From the NCBI GenBank assembly GCA_051875715.1, contig JBJEHD010000022.1, positions 1-20,559 on the forward strand: 20,559 bases of DNA. The letters run 5' to 3'. This stretch comes from DYCT01 sp051875715. GTDB lineage: Bacteria; Bacteroidota; Bacteroidia; Bacteroidales; Bacteroidaceae. Position 1 is the stretch's first letter; each line of letters begins with the position of its first letter. The notes beneath the pieces were generated by a model. It did not search any database, had not been told where the DNA came from, and saw only the letters and a program-made list of their open reading frames with translations. Shown in pieces: positions 1 through 8,701 of this stretch. Both the position numbers and the translations under genes were made by a program.

Positions 1-52
1 CGTACATTAGACACACAGCTGAGTCTATTCTGAATTCATCGAACTCACGTTA
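1..52. repeat. Left copy of a 52-bp terminal inverted repeat
   Basis: The first 52 bases are the exact reverse complement of positions 20507-20558. The match stops abruptly: the next inward bases differ (tttagaca here against atgtaa on the other side). Read outward, both copies begin TAACGTGAGTTCGATG. A short internal dyad (TAGAC/GTCTA) lies within the repeat. It could be the end of an insertion sequence, a recombination site, or the overlap left where an assembler stopped at a multicopy repeat. I cannot assign it to a named element. Confidence 0.9.
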
Positions 53-88
53 TTTAGACATTACAGACCAGCTTTTCCACTACTTTTG
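53..88 (+). promoter_or_regulatory. Putative promoter of the pectate lyase gene
   Basis: TACTTTTG at 81-88 fits the Bacteroidota -7 consensus TAnnTTTG exactly. A clear -33 partner is lacking; TTTA at 53-56, directly at the inner edge of the terminal repeat, is the nearest candidate and is spaced slightly too far. Start of transcription would be near 95, leaving a leader of about 65 nt. The leader holds a tandem GACAGACG duplication at 112-127. Confidence 0.45.
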
Positions 89-161
89 CCGCGTTTTCCC
101 TCCCCGAGATGGACAGACGGACAGACGATTACGAACAATCCTATTTATACCGATAAAAAAA

Positions 162-1925
162 ATGAAAAACATGCGAACGAAGACACACACATGGATGCTG
201 GCAGCCTGCGCGGCGCTCCTGCTGGCACAAACAGCAGCAGCACAGCTGTCAGCCTATGACCAAAACCGCCCGTTGGGCTTCGGCGAAAAGGCCACGGGAG
301 GCAAAGGAGGCGCCAGCATCACCGTCACAACAGCCAGCGAACTGAAATCGGCCCTCAAAGGGACACTTCCTCTCATCATCTACGTAGACGGAGCCATCGA
401 GGTCAGCAGCATGATTTCGGCCGAAACCTCGAACAAAACCGTACTGGGCCTTCCCGGCTCGTACCTGTACAACAACAACCGAACCCGGAGCGGCTCGGGC
501 ATCCTCTACCTGAAACGCTGCAACAACATCATCTTGCGCAACCTGACCTTCAAGAGCGCAGGGGCGTATGACGTAGACGGAAACGACAACCTCTGCCTGG
601 ACAACTCCACCACGGTGTGGGTGGACCACTGCGACTTTCAGGATGGTGTGGACGGAAACTTCGACTGCAAGGCCGCCTCGGACAACGTGTGCGTGACCTG
701 GTGCCGATTCCGCTACCTCATCGAACCGCAGGCAGGCGGGTCGGGCGGATCAAACGACCACCGCTTCAGCAACCTGTGGGGCTCGAGCGACTCGGCCACG
801 GGCGACCGCGGACACCTCAACACGACCTTTCAGTTCTGTGCGTGGGAAGACTGCGCCGGACGTATGCCCCGCGTGCGCTTCGGACACGTCCACCTGGCCA
901 ACTGCTACTACGCCCCGAAAGCCGGTGCCAACACCGTACAATGCGGCAACGAATCGAGCCTGCTGATAGAGAACTGCCACTTCGAGGGCGCACAACAGCC
1001 TTGGGCTGACTATACAAACAACTCCACTTTCGGACTGAAAGAAAGCGGAAGCCTGATGGAAGGATGCACACGGCCAGACTTCTACGGGACGGGCGACACC
1101 TTCACCCCCAGTTACGAAACACCGCTCACGTTGGTTGAAGCCAAGCAAGTGAAAACCATCGTTTTCGGTCAACGAGGTGCCGGAGCGACACTGACCGTAG
1201 AGGAAGAGAAAGGCGTCATCGGCGGTATCGATGAAGGTGAAACAGGTGGTGGCGAATCCGGTGGTGGCGAAACGCCCGAACCGACAACGACCGGCAACTG
1301 GGACTTCACGGCCTGGAGCAGTGCCTCGCTGACAGCCTTGCAGTCCGATGCGGCATGGAACGTGGTCAGCGACACACGCGTGAGCAATGCCACCAGCATG
1401 AGCGGCACAATCATGGCCGGAGGAAAAGCCCTGGCCGAAACCGAAGGTCTGACTTTCGGCACGCTGGCAGCCGACAAACTGCGTCTGAACTACGGCGATC
1501 CCACCCTGAACGCTGCCAACCTGCAACTGAACGGGAGCCGGCTAAGTATCACCGTACCGGGATGCAAGCGTGGCGATATCATCCGAGTGGACTATGCCTC
1601 GGCCAACAATACAGCCGAACGCGGATGGGAAAGCACCGTCACCCAGCCGGGCAGCCAACTGACTATCGAGCGCACAAGCCATGAGTTCAACGTAACCTCC
1701 GATGCCGACGTGACCCTGACGACAACAGGCGGACTGCTCGTGTTCGGCATCCAACGGCTGAGCAGCGCCACCTCCCTGCAACGGACAGAAAGCCAGGCGG
1801 CCGTGGTACACGTAGAATACTACAACGCAGCCGGCATGCGCCTGAACGCCCCCACACGCGGATTGAACGTGGTGCGCACGTTGCGTGCCGACGGGACGGT
1901 CGACGTAGAAAAATATTTCCGCTAA
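162..1925 (+). CDS. Secreted pectate lyase, polysaccharide lyase family 1
   Basis: The 587-aa product should cleave polygalacturonate by beta-elimination outside the cytoplasm. Residues 1-27 form a signal peptide (basic start, hydrophobic core, AAA-Q cut site). The catalytic right-handed beta-helix spans about 30-345: WVDHC at 153-157 followed by D164 and D168 is the Ca2+/substrate aspartate block of PL1, and RMPRVR at 234-239 is the family RxPxxR motif, with R234 in the place of the catalytic arginine. A Gly/Glu linker (about 352-376) joins a beta-rich domain of about 210 residues of unknown role. The C-terminal segment (YYNAAGMRL...RGLNVVR) resembles the short C-terminal segments common on exported Bacteroidales enzymes. 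No SusC/SusD pair or other pectin gene is visible beside it. Start chosen because it precedes the signal peptide directly. PL1 assignment is firm; exact substrate is not known. Confidence 0.92.
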   Translation: MKNMRTKTHTWMLAACAALLLAQTAAAQLSAYDQNRPLGFGEKATGGKGGASITVTTASELKSALKGTLPLIIYVDGAIEVSSMISAETSNKTVLGLPGSYLYNNNRTRSGSGILYLKRCNNIILRNLTFKSAGAYDVDGNDNLCLDNSTTVWVDHCDFQDGVDGNFDCKAASDNVCVTWCRFRYLIEPQAGGSGGSNDHRFSNLWGSSDSATGDRGHLNTTFQFCAWEDCAGRMPRVRFGHVHLANCYYAPKAGANTVQCGNESSLLIENCHFEGAQQPWADYTNNSTFGLKESGSLMEGCTRPDFYGTGDTFTPSYETPLTLVEAKQVKTIVFGQRGAGATLTVEEEKGVIGGIDEGETGGGESGGGETPEPTTTGNWDFTAWSSASLTALQSDAAWNVVSDTRVSNATSMSGTIMAGGKALAETEGLTFGTLAADKLRLNYGDPTLNAANLQLNGSRLSITVPGCKRGDIIRVDYASANNTAERGWESTVTQPGSQLTIERTSHEFNVTSDADVTLTTTGGLLVFGIQRLSSATSLQRTESQAAVVHVEYYNAAGMRLNAPTRGLNVVRTLRADGTVDVEKYFR

Positions 1926-2014
1926 ACGAAGAGAACGGGCACCGGCAACCTCGCAGATGGGACGTGGCCGGCTCGCCATATCGACCAGAGGGAAAGGGAG
2001 GTCGGCCCGAAGCC

Positions 2015-2044
2015 TTGGATGTTCGGAAAAATTCCGTACCTTCG
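2015..2044 (+). promoter_or_regulatory. Putative promoter of the structured leader and nhaC
   Basis: TACCTTCG at 2037-2044 is one base off the Bacteroidota -7 consensus TAnnTTTG, with TTGG at 2015-2018 as -33 element and 18 bases between. A CGGAA-aaa-TTCCG dyad (2024-2036) fills the spacer and could be an operator. The predicted start, near 2050-2053, falls just before the first strand of the leader's closing stem, which supports the call. Confidence 0.55.
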
Positions 2045-2053
2045 CGGCCCGAA

Positions 2054-2225
2054 TTAAACCCAAATCGGTCATTAGCGTTATGATGATAACAACTTCTATT
2101 TTTGAGCAGATGTGTTCTCGTTTTGAGGGCGCAATGGGGCTCCATTGTAACCGAGAAACAGGAAGACAGATGCCAAAAAGAAAGTTCGTTTGCGCATAAA
2201 GACCTAATGACAGTTTTGGGTTAAA
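2054..2225 (+). ncRNA. Highly structured RNA, 5' leader of nhaC or stand-alone ncRNA
   Basis: This part of the 326-base gap 1926-2251 folds as one closed unit. Long-range stem 1: 2057-2064 (AACCCAAA) with 2215-2222 (TTTGGGTT). Stem 2 stacks inside after a 3x3 internal loop: 2068-2075 (GTCATTAG) with 2204-2211 (CTAATGAC). Stem 3: 2078-2082 with 2195-2199 (TTATG/CATAA). An inner arm pairs 2111-2120 with 2152-2160 (TGTgTTCTCG/CGAGAAACA, one bulge) and ends in hairpin CAATGG-GGCT-CCATTG (2132-2147). No U-run follows the closing stem, and nhaC starts 27 nt downstream. Known RNAs that could look like this are a riboswitch aptamer or a 6S-type RNA; I recognise no conserved class. The base pairing is seen directly; function is inference. 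The first part of the gap (1926-2014) shows nothing I can name. Confidence 0.6.
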
Positions 2226-2251
2226 CAGACCGACCCATCAAATTCACCTCT

Positions 2252-3550
2252 ATGACAGAATCGAAACCACTGACACGAAAACCCAGCCTGTGGGCACTAA
2301 GCCCACTGCTGGTGTTTTTTGTTTTCTACCTGTCCGCCTCCGTCGTGGCAGGCGATTTTTATCGAATGCCCATCACCGTGGCCTTTCTGGCCGCCTCCAT
2401 CTATGCTGTCGCTTATGTTCGCGGAATGAGCCTGAACGACAGAATTTTCCACTTTTCGCGTGGAGCCTCGAACAAGAACATCCTGTTCATGGTATGGATT
2501 TTCGTGCTGGCGGGTGCCTTCGCCCAGTCGGCCAAAGCCATGGGGGCCATCGATGCCACAGTAGGACTGGCACTATCGGTCGTGCCGGACGGCTGGCTCT
2601 ACGCCGGCATCTTCGTGGCGGCCTGCTTCGTATCGCTGGCCGTAGGCACCTCGGTAGGTACCATTGTGGCACTCAGCCCGGTAGCCATCGGAATAGCCGA
2701 ACGCACGGGAGCCACGGTGCCCTTCGTCGTCGCCATCGTGGTGGGCGGAGCCTTCTTCGGCGACAACCTGTCCTTCATCTCCGACACGACCATCGCCGCC
2801 ACCCGGACGCAAGGATGTGCCATGCGCGACAAGTTCCGTGTGAACAGCCTGATAGCCATCCCCGCAGCCGCAGCCGTGCTGGCCATCTACATCGTACAAG
2901 GACTGTCGGCCCCGGCCTCCGCCGAGGTGCCCGAAGTAGAATGGCTGAAGGTATTGCCCTACCTGGTGGTGCTGGGCAGCGCCATCGCCGGAGTCCACGT
3001 CTGCGTGGTATTGCTGGCCGGCATCCTCGCCACCGGATTCATCGGTTGTATTACAGATAGTTTCGACCCATTCGGCTGGTTTGCCGCCATGAACGAAGGC
3101 ATCGTGGGCATGGGCGAACTGGTGCTCATCACGCTCATGGCCGGAGGTATGTTGGAGATGATTCGTCTGCAGGGAGGCATAGCCTGGCTGATAGAGAAAC
3201 TGACCCATCATGCAGACAGCAAGCGTGCCGCCGAGTTCAGCATTGCCGCCCTGGTGGGGATGGCGGACCTCTGCACGGCCAACAACACCATCGCCGTCAT
3301 CACCATCGGACCCATCGCCCGCGACATTGCCGAGCGGTTCGACCTCGACCGGCGCAAGACGGCCAGCATCCTCGACACATGCTCGTGCTTCGTACAAGGC
3401 ATCATCCCCTACGGGGCGCAGATGCTCATGGCGGCGGGGCTGGCGTCCATCTCGCCGCTCAGCATCCTTCGCCACCTCTACTATCCGCCCGTATTGGGGT
3501 TGTTCGCACTGCTGGCCATCGCCTTCCGCTATCCGAGGCGGTATTCTTAG
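2252..3550 (+). CDS. nhaC: Na+/H+ antiporter, NhaC family
   Basis: A 432-aa inner-membrane protein with about ten to twelve hydrophobic segments across its whole length, expected to exchange Na+ (or another cation or organic substrate) for protons. GDNLSFISDTT (from residue 170) followed by RTQG and a short charged loop is the signature block of the NhaC family (Na_H_antiporter), and the related segment MADLCTANNT lies in the second half. Length is usual for the family's Bacteroidales members. The start follows an AT-rich stretch without Shine-Dalgarno, as is normal in this phylum. Preceded by a long structured leader, so it is a candidate for RNA-level control. Its last codons overlap the end of lipB, on the opposite strand, by 4 bp. 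NhaC-family members also include amino-acid and malate/lactate antiporters, so the substrate is uncertain. Confidence 0.85.
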   Translation: MTESKPLTRKPSLWALSPLLVFFVFYLSASVVAGDFYRMPITVAFLAASIYAVAYVRGMSLNDRIFHFSRGASNKNILFMVWIFVLAGAFAQSAKAMGAIDATVGLALSVVPDGWLYAGIFVAACFVSLAVGTSVGTIVALSPVAIGIAERTGATVPFVVAIVVGGAFFGDNLSFISDTTIAATRTQGCAMRDKFRVNSLIAIPAAAAVLAIYIVQGLSAPASAEVPEVEWLKVLPYLVVLGSAIAGVHVCVVLLAGILATGFIGCITDSFDPFGWFAAMNEGIVGMGELVLITLMAGGMLEMIRLQGGIAWLIEKLTHHADSKRAAEFSIAALVGMADLCTANNTIAVITIGPIARDIAERFDLDRRKTASILDTCSCFVQGIIPYGAQMLMAAGLASISPLSILRHLYYPPVLGLFALLAIAFRYPRRYS

Positions 3551-4245
3551 TCGGTACGCCCAGCAGCATCCGGTCCTTGCGAGGGTTGCAAGAGTGCCAG
3601 AAGTTCGCGCTCCAGACGCGCCTCCACTTCGTCCATCGACACCTCGCGGCCCAATTCGCGCTGCAGGGAGGTGACCCCTTTGTCGACAAATCCGCAAGGA
3701 TTGATGTAGGTGAAATAGCGCAGGTCGGTGTCGACGTTGAAGGCCAGCCCGTGCATGGTGACGTAGTGGCTGCTACGCACGCCGATGGCGCAAATTTTGC
3801 GGGCCCGGGGCGTACGCCCTTCTATCCACACGCCTGTGGCACCGGCCAGGCGGCCTGCCTCGATGCCATAGGAGGCGCACACCCGTATGACGGCCTCTTC
3901 GAGCACGCCAACGTATTCTTTCAGTCCCAGCCCATAGTCCTCGAGGTTAAGAATGGGGTAGCACACCAACTGACCGGGCCCATGGAAGGTGATGTCGCCT
4001 CCCCGGTCGATGTGAAACAATTCGGCCCCGACGGCCTTCAACCGTTCGGGCGAAAGCAGCATGTTGGCCTCCTTGCCGCTTCGCCCCAATGTATAGACGG
4101 GTGGATGCTGGCACATCACCACCCGGTTGACGTAGGTGCGTCCCGCCTGCTTGGCGCACACCAGTTCATCGAAAAGTGCCGTCTGTCGTTTCCAGGCTTC
4201 GGCATAGGGCATCAGCCCCCAACGGTCGACCACGGGCGTCTTCAT
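3547..4245 (-). CDS. lipB: Lipoyl(octanoyl) transferase LipB
   Basis: The 232-aa cytoplasmic enzyme moves octanoyl from acyl carrier protein to a lysine of lipoyl domains (pyruvate dehydrogenase-type complexes, GcvH), the first step of de novo lipoylation. Seen in order: HPPVYTLGRSG, the DRGGDITFHGPGQLV substrate loop, RKICAIGVR with catalytic K150, HGLAFNV, and INPCG with catalytic C184; the 34-residue distance between the two equals that of E. coli K135/C169. The ATG at 4245 is chosen, not the longer reading frame upstream, because GGAGG lies just before it and it overlaps the stop of the upstream gene as ATGA, so translation is probably coupled. The 3' end runs into nhaC on the other strand with a 4-bp overlap and no terminator between. 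lipA is not in the window. Confidence 0.95.
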   Translation of the reverse strand: MKTPVVDRWGLMPYAEAWKRQTALFDELVCAKQAGRTYVNRVVMCQHPPVYTLGRSGKEANMLLSPERLKAVGAELFHIDRGGDITFHGPGQLVCYPILNLEDYGLGLKEYVGVLEEAVIRVCASYGIEAGRLAGATGVWIEGRTPRARKICAIGVRSSHYVTMHGLAFNVDTDLRYFTYINPCGFVDKGVTSLQRELGREVSMDEVEARLERELLALLQPSQGPDAAGRTD

Positions 4246-4838
4246 GACTCCACCTCCTCGGCTTCCACTTCCTCGGCTTCCACCGTCTCGACCACTTCCG
4301 TCTCCTCGCGCATGCGCCGGGCTGCCCGGTAGACCAGCCATCCGTCCAGCATCTCGGCCAAACCATAGACCATGCCGCACACACCCAGAACCACGAAAGC
4401 CGAGGCAGCCACCTCAAACGGACGGAGCAGCACCACAAGCCCCGCGGCCACCAGTCCCACAGGAACCACATAGTAGGCAAAATGAACCCGAACGTAGCGA
4501 CGCGAGGCGAGCAGCATGGCCAACTGGTGCACGCCACCCATCAGCAGCAGGAAACCCAATACATACATCAGGAAATTGACGAAAAAATCGGGCATGAGCA
4601 TCAGCCAAAAGCCAAACAACGCGCTGCCGATGCCCGCCACGGGGAACATGCCACGCTGTTCGCCCTCGGCCGGACGATGGAAGGCCCACGACAAAACCGA
4701 CAAAACGCCGGGCAGCAAAAACAAGGCACCTATGCACAGCACCAGATAAAGCATCGCCGTTTGCGGCCATGCCACAAGCAGAACGCCCAGCACCAACGCC
4801 GAGAGTCCGCGATACCAGAAATAAGGAATCGTCTTCAT
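4242..4838 (-). CDS. DUF308/HdeD-like membrane protein
   Basis: A 198-aa integral membrane protein with five or six hydrophobic helices, arranged in the pairwise pattern of the DUF308 (HdeD) family, whose E. coli member is linked with acid resistance. The biochemical role is not known. The last 25 residues form a very acidic cytoplasmic tail with an imperfect repeat of VEAEE. It heads a two-gene minus-strand unit with lipB (ATGA overlap at 4242-4245). AGGAG lies a few bases before the ATG. The promoter should lie between 4840 and 4920, divergent from the thiamine operon; TACTCTGA on the minus strand near 4892-4900 is only a weak -7 candidate. Family call is based on length and hydrophobic pattern, so moderate certainty. 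Confidence 0.7.
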   Translation of the reverse strand: MKTIPYFWYRGLSALVLGVLLVAWPQTAMLYLVLCIGALFLLPGVLSVLSWAFHRPAEGEQRGMFPVAGIGSALFGFWLMLMPDFFVNFLMYVLGFLLLMGGVHQLAMLLASRRYVRVHFAYYVVPVGLVAAGLVVLLRPFEVAASAFVVLGVCGMVYGLAEMLDGWLVYRAARRMREETEVVETVEAEEVEAEEVES

Positions 4839-5056
4839 AGTTTCTTTTCTCCTATAGTAATATGTCCGAAGGAAGGAGGCCTCTCCTTTTCAGAGTAAAC
4901 ACACCACGTGCCCGAAATGTGCGGCCTTCCCCTGCTTTTTTCGTTTGAAGCCCTCAAACATACGGCTTTTCCGGCGGAAACACAAATGAGGTGTGCCGAA
5001 ATGCGAGATTCCGGCCATGCTTTCCTGTGCATTTCTAAAAAAAAGGAGCGGTGGAC

Positions 5057-5086
5057 TTGCTTTTCCGGCCTTTATTCCTACCTTTG
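5057..5086 (+). promoter_or_regulatory. Promoter of the thiamine operon
   Basis: TACCTTTG at 5079-5086 matches the Bacteroidota -7 consensus exactly, with TTGC at 5057-5060 as -33 element and 18 bases between. The expected start (about 5092-5095) falls a few bases before the riboswitch, which strongly supports it. Confidence 0.75.
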
Positions 5087-5098
5087 CCTCCCGAGAGT

Positions 5099-5192
5099 GA
5101 AACAAAGGGGTGCCCTGCCAAACGGGGCTGAGATCATACCCTCACCAAAAAGGAAGACCTGATGCAGGTAATGCTGCCGTAGGGATTGTTTT
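5099..5192 (+). promoter_or_regulatory. TPP riboswitch (THI element)
   Basis: The aptamer binds thiamine pyrophosphate and shuts down the operon when thiamine is plentiful. Conserved parts are present in order: GGGGTGCC, CTGAGA at 5128-5133 followed by ATCATACCC, ACCTGAT at 5157-5163, and the GGTAATGCTGCCGTAGGGA block at 5167-5185. P1 is formed by GAAACAA (5099-5105) with TTGTTTT (5186-5192). The placement between the promoter and thiS is the usual one for Bacteroidales thiamine operons. Confidence 0.96.
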
Positions 5193-5330
5193 CGACATCT
5201 TATCCTCCATCCCCCGCCCGCGCCGGCGCTCCCCACGTGTTTCATCTTTCACCAGCCAACGAGGCAGGCATCGCAGCAACGAAAAGGTATAGCCCTGCCC
5301 GAGTGTGAAACGATAAAAAACGAAAGAATC
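5193..5330 (+). promoter_or_regulatory. Leader between TPP aptamer and thiS, probable expression platform
   Basis: No gene here. TGTTTC (5238-5243) can pair with the 5' strand of P1 (GAAACA, 5099-5104), while the overlapping GTTTCA (5239-5244) can instead pair with TGAAAC (5306-5311) close to the thiS start; a GGCAGG/CCTGCC hairpin sits inside the second arrangement. There is no U-run after any of these, so control of translation start is more likely than termination. The pairings are visible; the switching model is inference. Confidence 0.45.
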
Positions 5331-5531
5331 ATGAAACTGAAGGTGAACGGGAAAGAACAAGAAATGCCCGAAGGACTTACATTGGAGGCGTTGGCCACAC
5401 GGCTCCAAATGCCGGCGCAAGGCGTGGCCGTAGCCGTCGGGAACCGACTGGTGCCCCGGGCCCAGTGGGGGGAGACGCGCTTGAATGAAAACGACTCAAT
5501 CGTCATCGTCAAAGCCGCCTGCGGAGGATGA
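5331..5531 (+). CDS. thiS: Sulfur carrier protein ThiS
   Basis: A 66-aa ubiquitin-fold protein. It ends in Gly-Gly (65-66), the C-terminus that ThiF adenylates and that is turned into a thiocarboxylate to donate sulfur for the thiazole ring. Length and the VKAACGG ending are typical. First gene after the TPP riboswitch; its stop overlaps the thiE start as ATGA (5528-5531), so the two are probably translationally coupled. Confidence 0.95.
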   Translation: MKLKVNGKEQEMPEGLTLEALATRLQMPAQGVAVAVGNRLVPRAQWGETRLNENDSIVIVKAACGG

Positions 5532-6169
5532 AGCCCATGCAATTGCAATTCATCACCCATCCCACCGAACGGTACACGTATGCCGACTCGGCGCACATGG
5601 CCCTCGAAGGAGGATGCCGTTGGATCCAGTTGCGCATGAAAGGCGCAACTGACGACGAGGTGCGCCCCGTGGCCCGGCAGGTGCAGCAATGGTGCCGCGC
5701 CTTCGGTGCCACCTTCGTGTTGGACGATCGCGTACACCTGGCCCTCGAGTTGGGGGCCGACGGCGTACATCTAGGACGGACCGACATGCCCGTGGACCAG
5801 GCCCGGCTGCTGTTGGGCTCCCAAGCCCTCATCGGCGGAACGGCTAACACGCTGGACGACGTCGTCCGCCTGGCCCGCGCCGGAGCCGACTACATCGGGT
5901 GCGGCCCGTTTCGCTTCACCACTACCAAACAAAACCTCAGCCCCGTGCTCGGGCTGGAAGGCTACAAGCGCATCCTGGCAGGCATGAACGAAGCCGGCAT
6001 CCGGCTTCCCATCGTCGGCATCGGAGGCATCACACCTGCCGATATCGCTTCCCTGCGGGCCATCGGGCTGGACGGCATCGCCCTGAGCGGAACCGTCATG
6101 CGTGCCGCCGACCCGGTCCGAGCCATGCAAGAAATCGTGCAATCAATCAGTCAAGACAAAAAGATATGA
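5528..6169 (+). CDS. thiE: Thiamine-phosphate synthase ThiE
   Basis: A 213-aa TIM-barrel enzyme that joins HMP-pyrophosphate with thiazole phosphate to give thiamine phosphate in the cytoplasm. Visible family blocks: WIQLRMK near the N-terminus, VLDDRVHLALELGADGVHLG in the middle, the pyrophosphate loop TTTK at 131-134 and GIGGI near the end. Full length for the family. ATG at 5528 overlaps the thiS stop; a second ATG nine bases later is a possible alternative start. Its own stop overlaps the thiG start as ATGA. This is the canonical copy; a divergent paralogue lies at 10654. Confidence 0.93.
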   Translation: MKPMQLQFITHPTERYTYADSAHMALEGGCRWIQLRMKGATDDEVRPVARQVQQWCRAFGATFVLDDRVHLALELGADGVHLGRTDMPVDQARLLLGSQALIGGTANTLDDVVRLARAGADYIGCGPFRFTTTKQNLSPVLGLEGYKRILAGMNEAGIRLPIVGIGGITPADIASLRAIGLDGIALSGTVMRAADPVRAMQEIVQSISQDKKI

Positions 6170-6933
6170 AGAAACTCATCATCGCGGGCAGAGAATTCAG
6201 CTCGCGCCTGTTTCTCGGAACAGGAAAATTCAGTTCGAACGAAGGGATGGAGAAAGCCATCCTCGCCTCCGGCACGGAGATGGTTACCGTAGCCATGAAA
6301 CGCATCGACCTCGACGACCCCGCCGACGACATGCTCCGCCACATCGCACATCCCGGCATCCAACTGTTGCCCAACACATCGGGCGTACGCGATGCCGAAG
6401 AGGCCGTACTGGCCGCCCAGATGGCCCGCGAAGCCTTTGGCACCAACTGGCTGAAACTGGAAATCCATCCCGACCCCCGCTACCTGCTGCCCGACTCGAC
6501 CGAGACTCTCAAGGCCACCGAGCAACTGGTGAAACTGGGATTCAACGTATTGCCCTATTGCCAGGCCGACCCTACCCTGTGCAAACGCCTCGAAGAAGCC
6601 GGCGCAGCCACCGTCATGCCTTTGGGAGCCCCCATCGGCACCAACCGCGGACTGCAGACCCGTGAGTTCCTGCGCATCATCATCGAACAGGCGAACGTGC
6701 CCGTCGTGGTCGATGCCGGCATCGGAGCACCCAGCCATGCTGCCGAGGCCATGGAGATGGGAGCGGACGCCGTCCTGGTGAACACCGCCATCGCCGTAGC
6801 CGCCAATCCCGAGGCCATGGCCGACGCCTTCCGCAAGGCCGTCGACGCCGGACGACAAGCCTACGAAGCCGGATTGGGAGCAACCGCCCTGACCGCTTCG
6901 GCCTCCTCGCCGTTGACGGCCTTCCTCGACTAA
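6166..6933 (+). CDS. thiG: Thiazole synthase ThiG
   Basis: The 255-aa TIM-barrel enzyme builds thiazole phosphate from 1-deoxy-xylulose 5-phosphate, dehydroglycine (from ThiH) and ThiS thiocarboxylate. The opening IIAGREFSSRLFLGTGK is the family N-terminus; K97 in WLKLEI is the Schiff-base lysine; APIGTNRGL and VVDAGIG are the phosphate-binding loops. The start at 6166 is chosen because it overlaps the thiE stop as ATGA and gives the standard N-terminus, although the frame stays open further upstream. A 45-base gap follows before thiC. Confidence 0.96.
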   Translation: MKKLIIAGREFSSRLFLGTGKFSSNEGMEKAILASGTEMVTVAMKRIDLDDPADDMLRHIAHPGIQLLPNTSGVRDAEEAVLAAQMAREAFGTNWLKLEIHPDPRYLLPDSTETLKATEQLVKLGFNVLPYCQADPTLCKRLEEAGAATVMPLGAPIGTNRGLQTREFLRIIIEQANVPVVVDAGIGAPSHAAEAMEMGADAVLVNTAIAVAANPEAMADAFRKAVDAGRQAYEAGLGATALTASASSPLTAFLD

Positions 6934-6978
6934 GAGAACAAGCCTATCCAGACCGAACCTACAAAAAAATCCCCTACT

Positions 6979-8667
<1,689 letters not shown>

Positions 8668-8701
8668 CCCCGCCCCTGGCGGACCTAAAAAAAAGAAAAC
8701 C

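Noticed and set aside
1957..2199. Possible 80-aa coding region in the gap before nhaC
   Set aside because: The promoter and long-range stems run through it, the composition is not protein-like and no family is recognisable.
2573..3697. Long minus-strand frame opposite nhaC
   Set aside because: Gly/His/Asp-rich translation typical of an antisense shadow; nhaC is clearly the real gene.
4246..4380. N-terminal extension of LipB upstream of 4245
   Set aside because: The extra residues (Gly/Arg/Ser-rich) are the other frame of the overlapping DUF308 gene; ATG 4245 has GGAGG and the family N-terminus.
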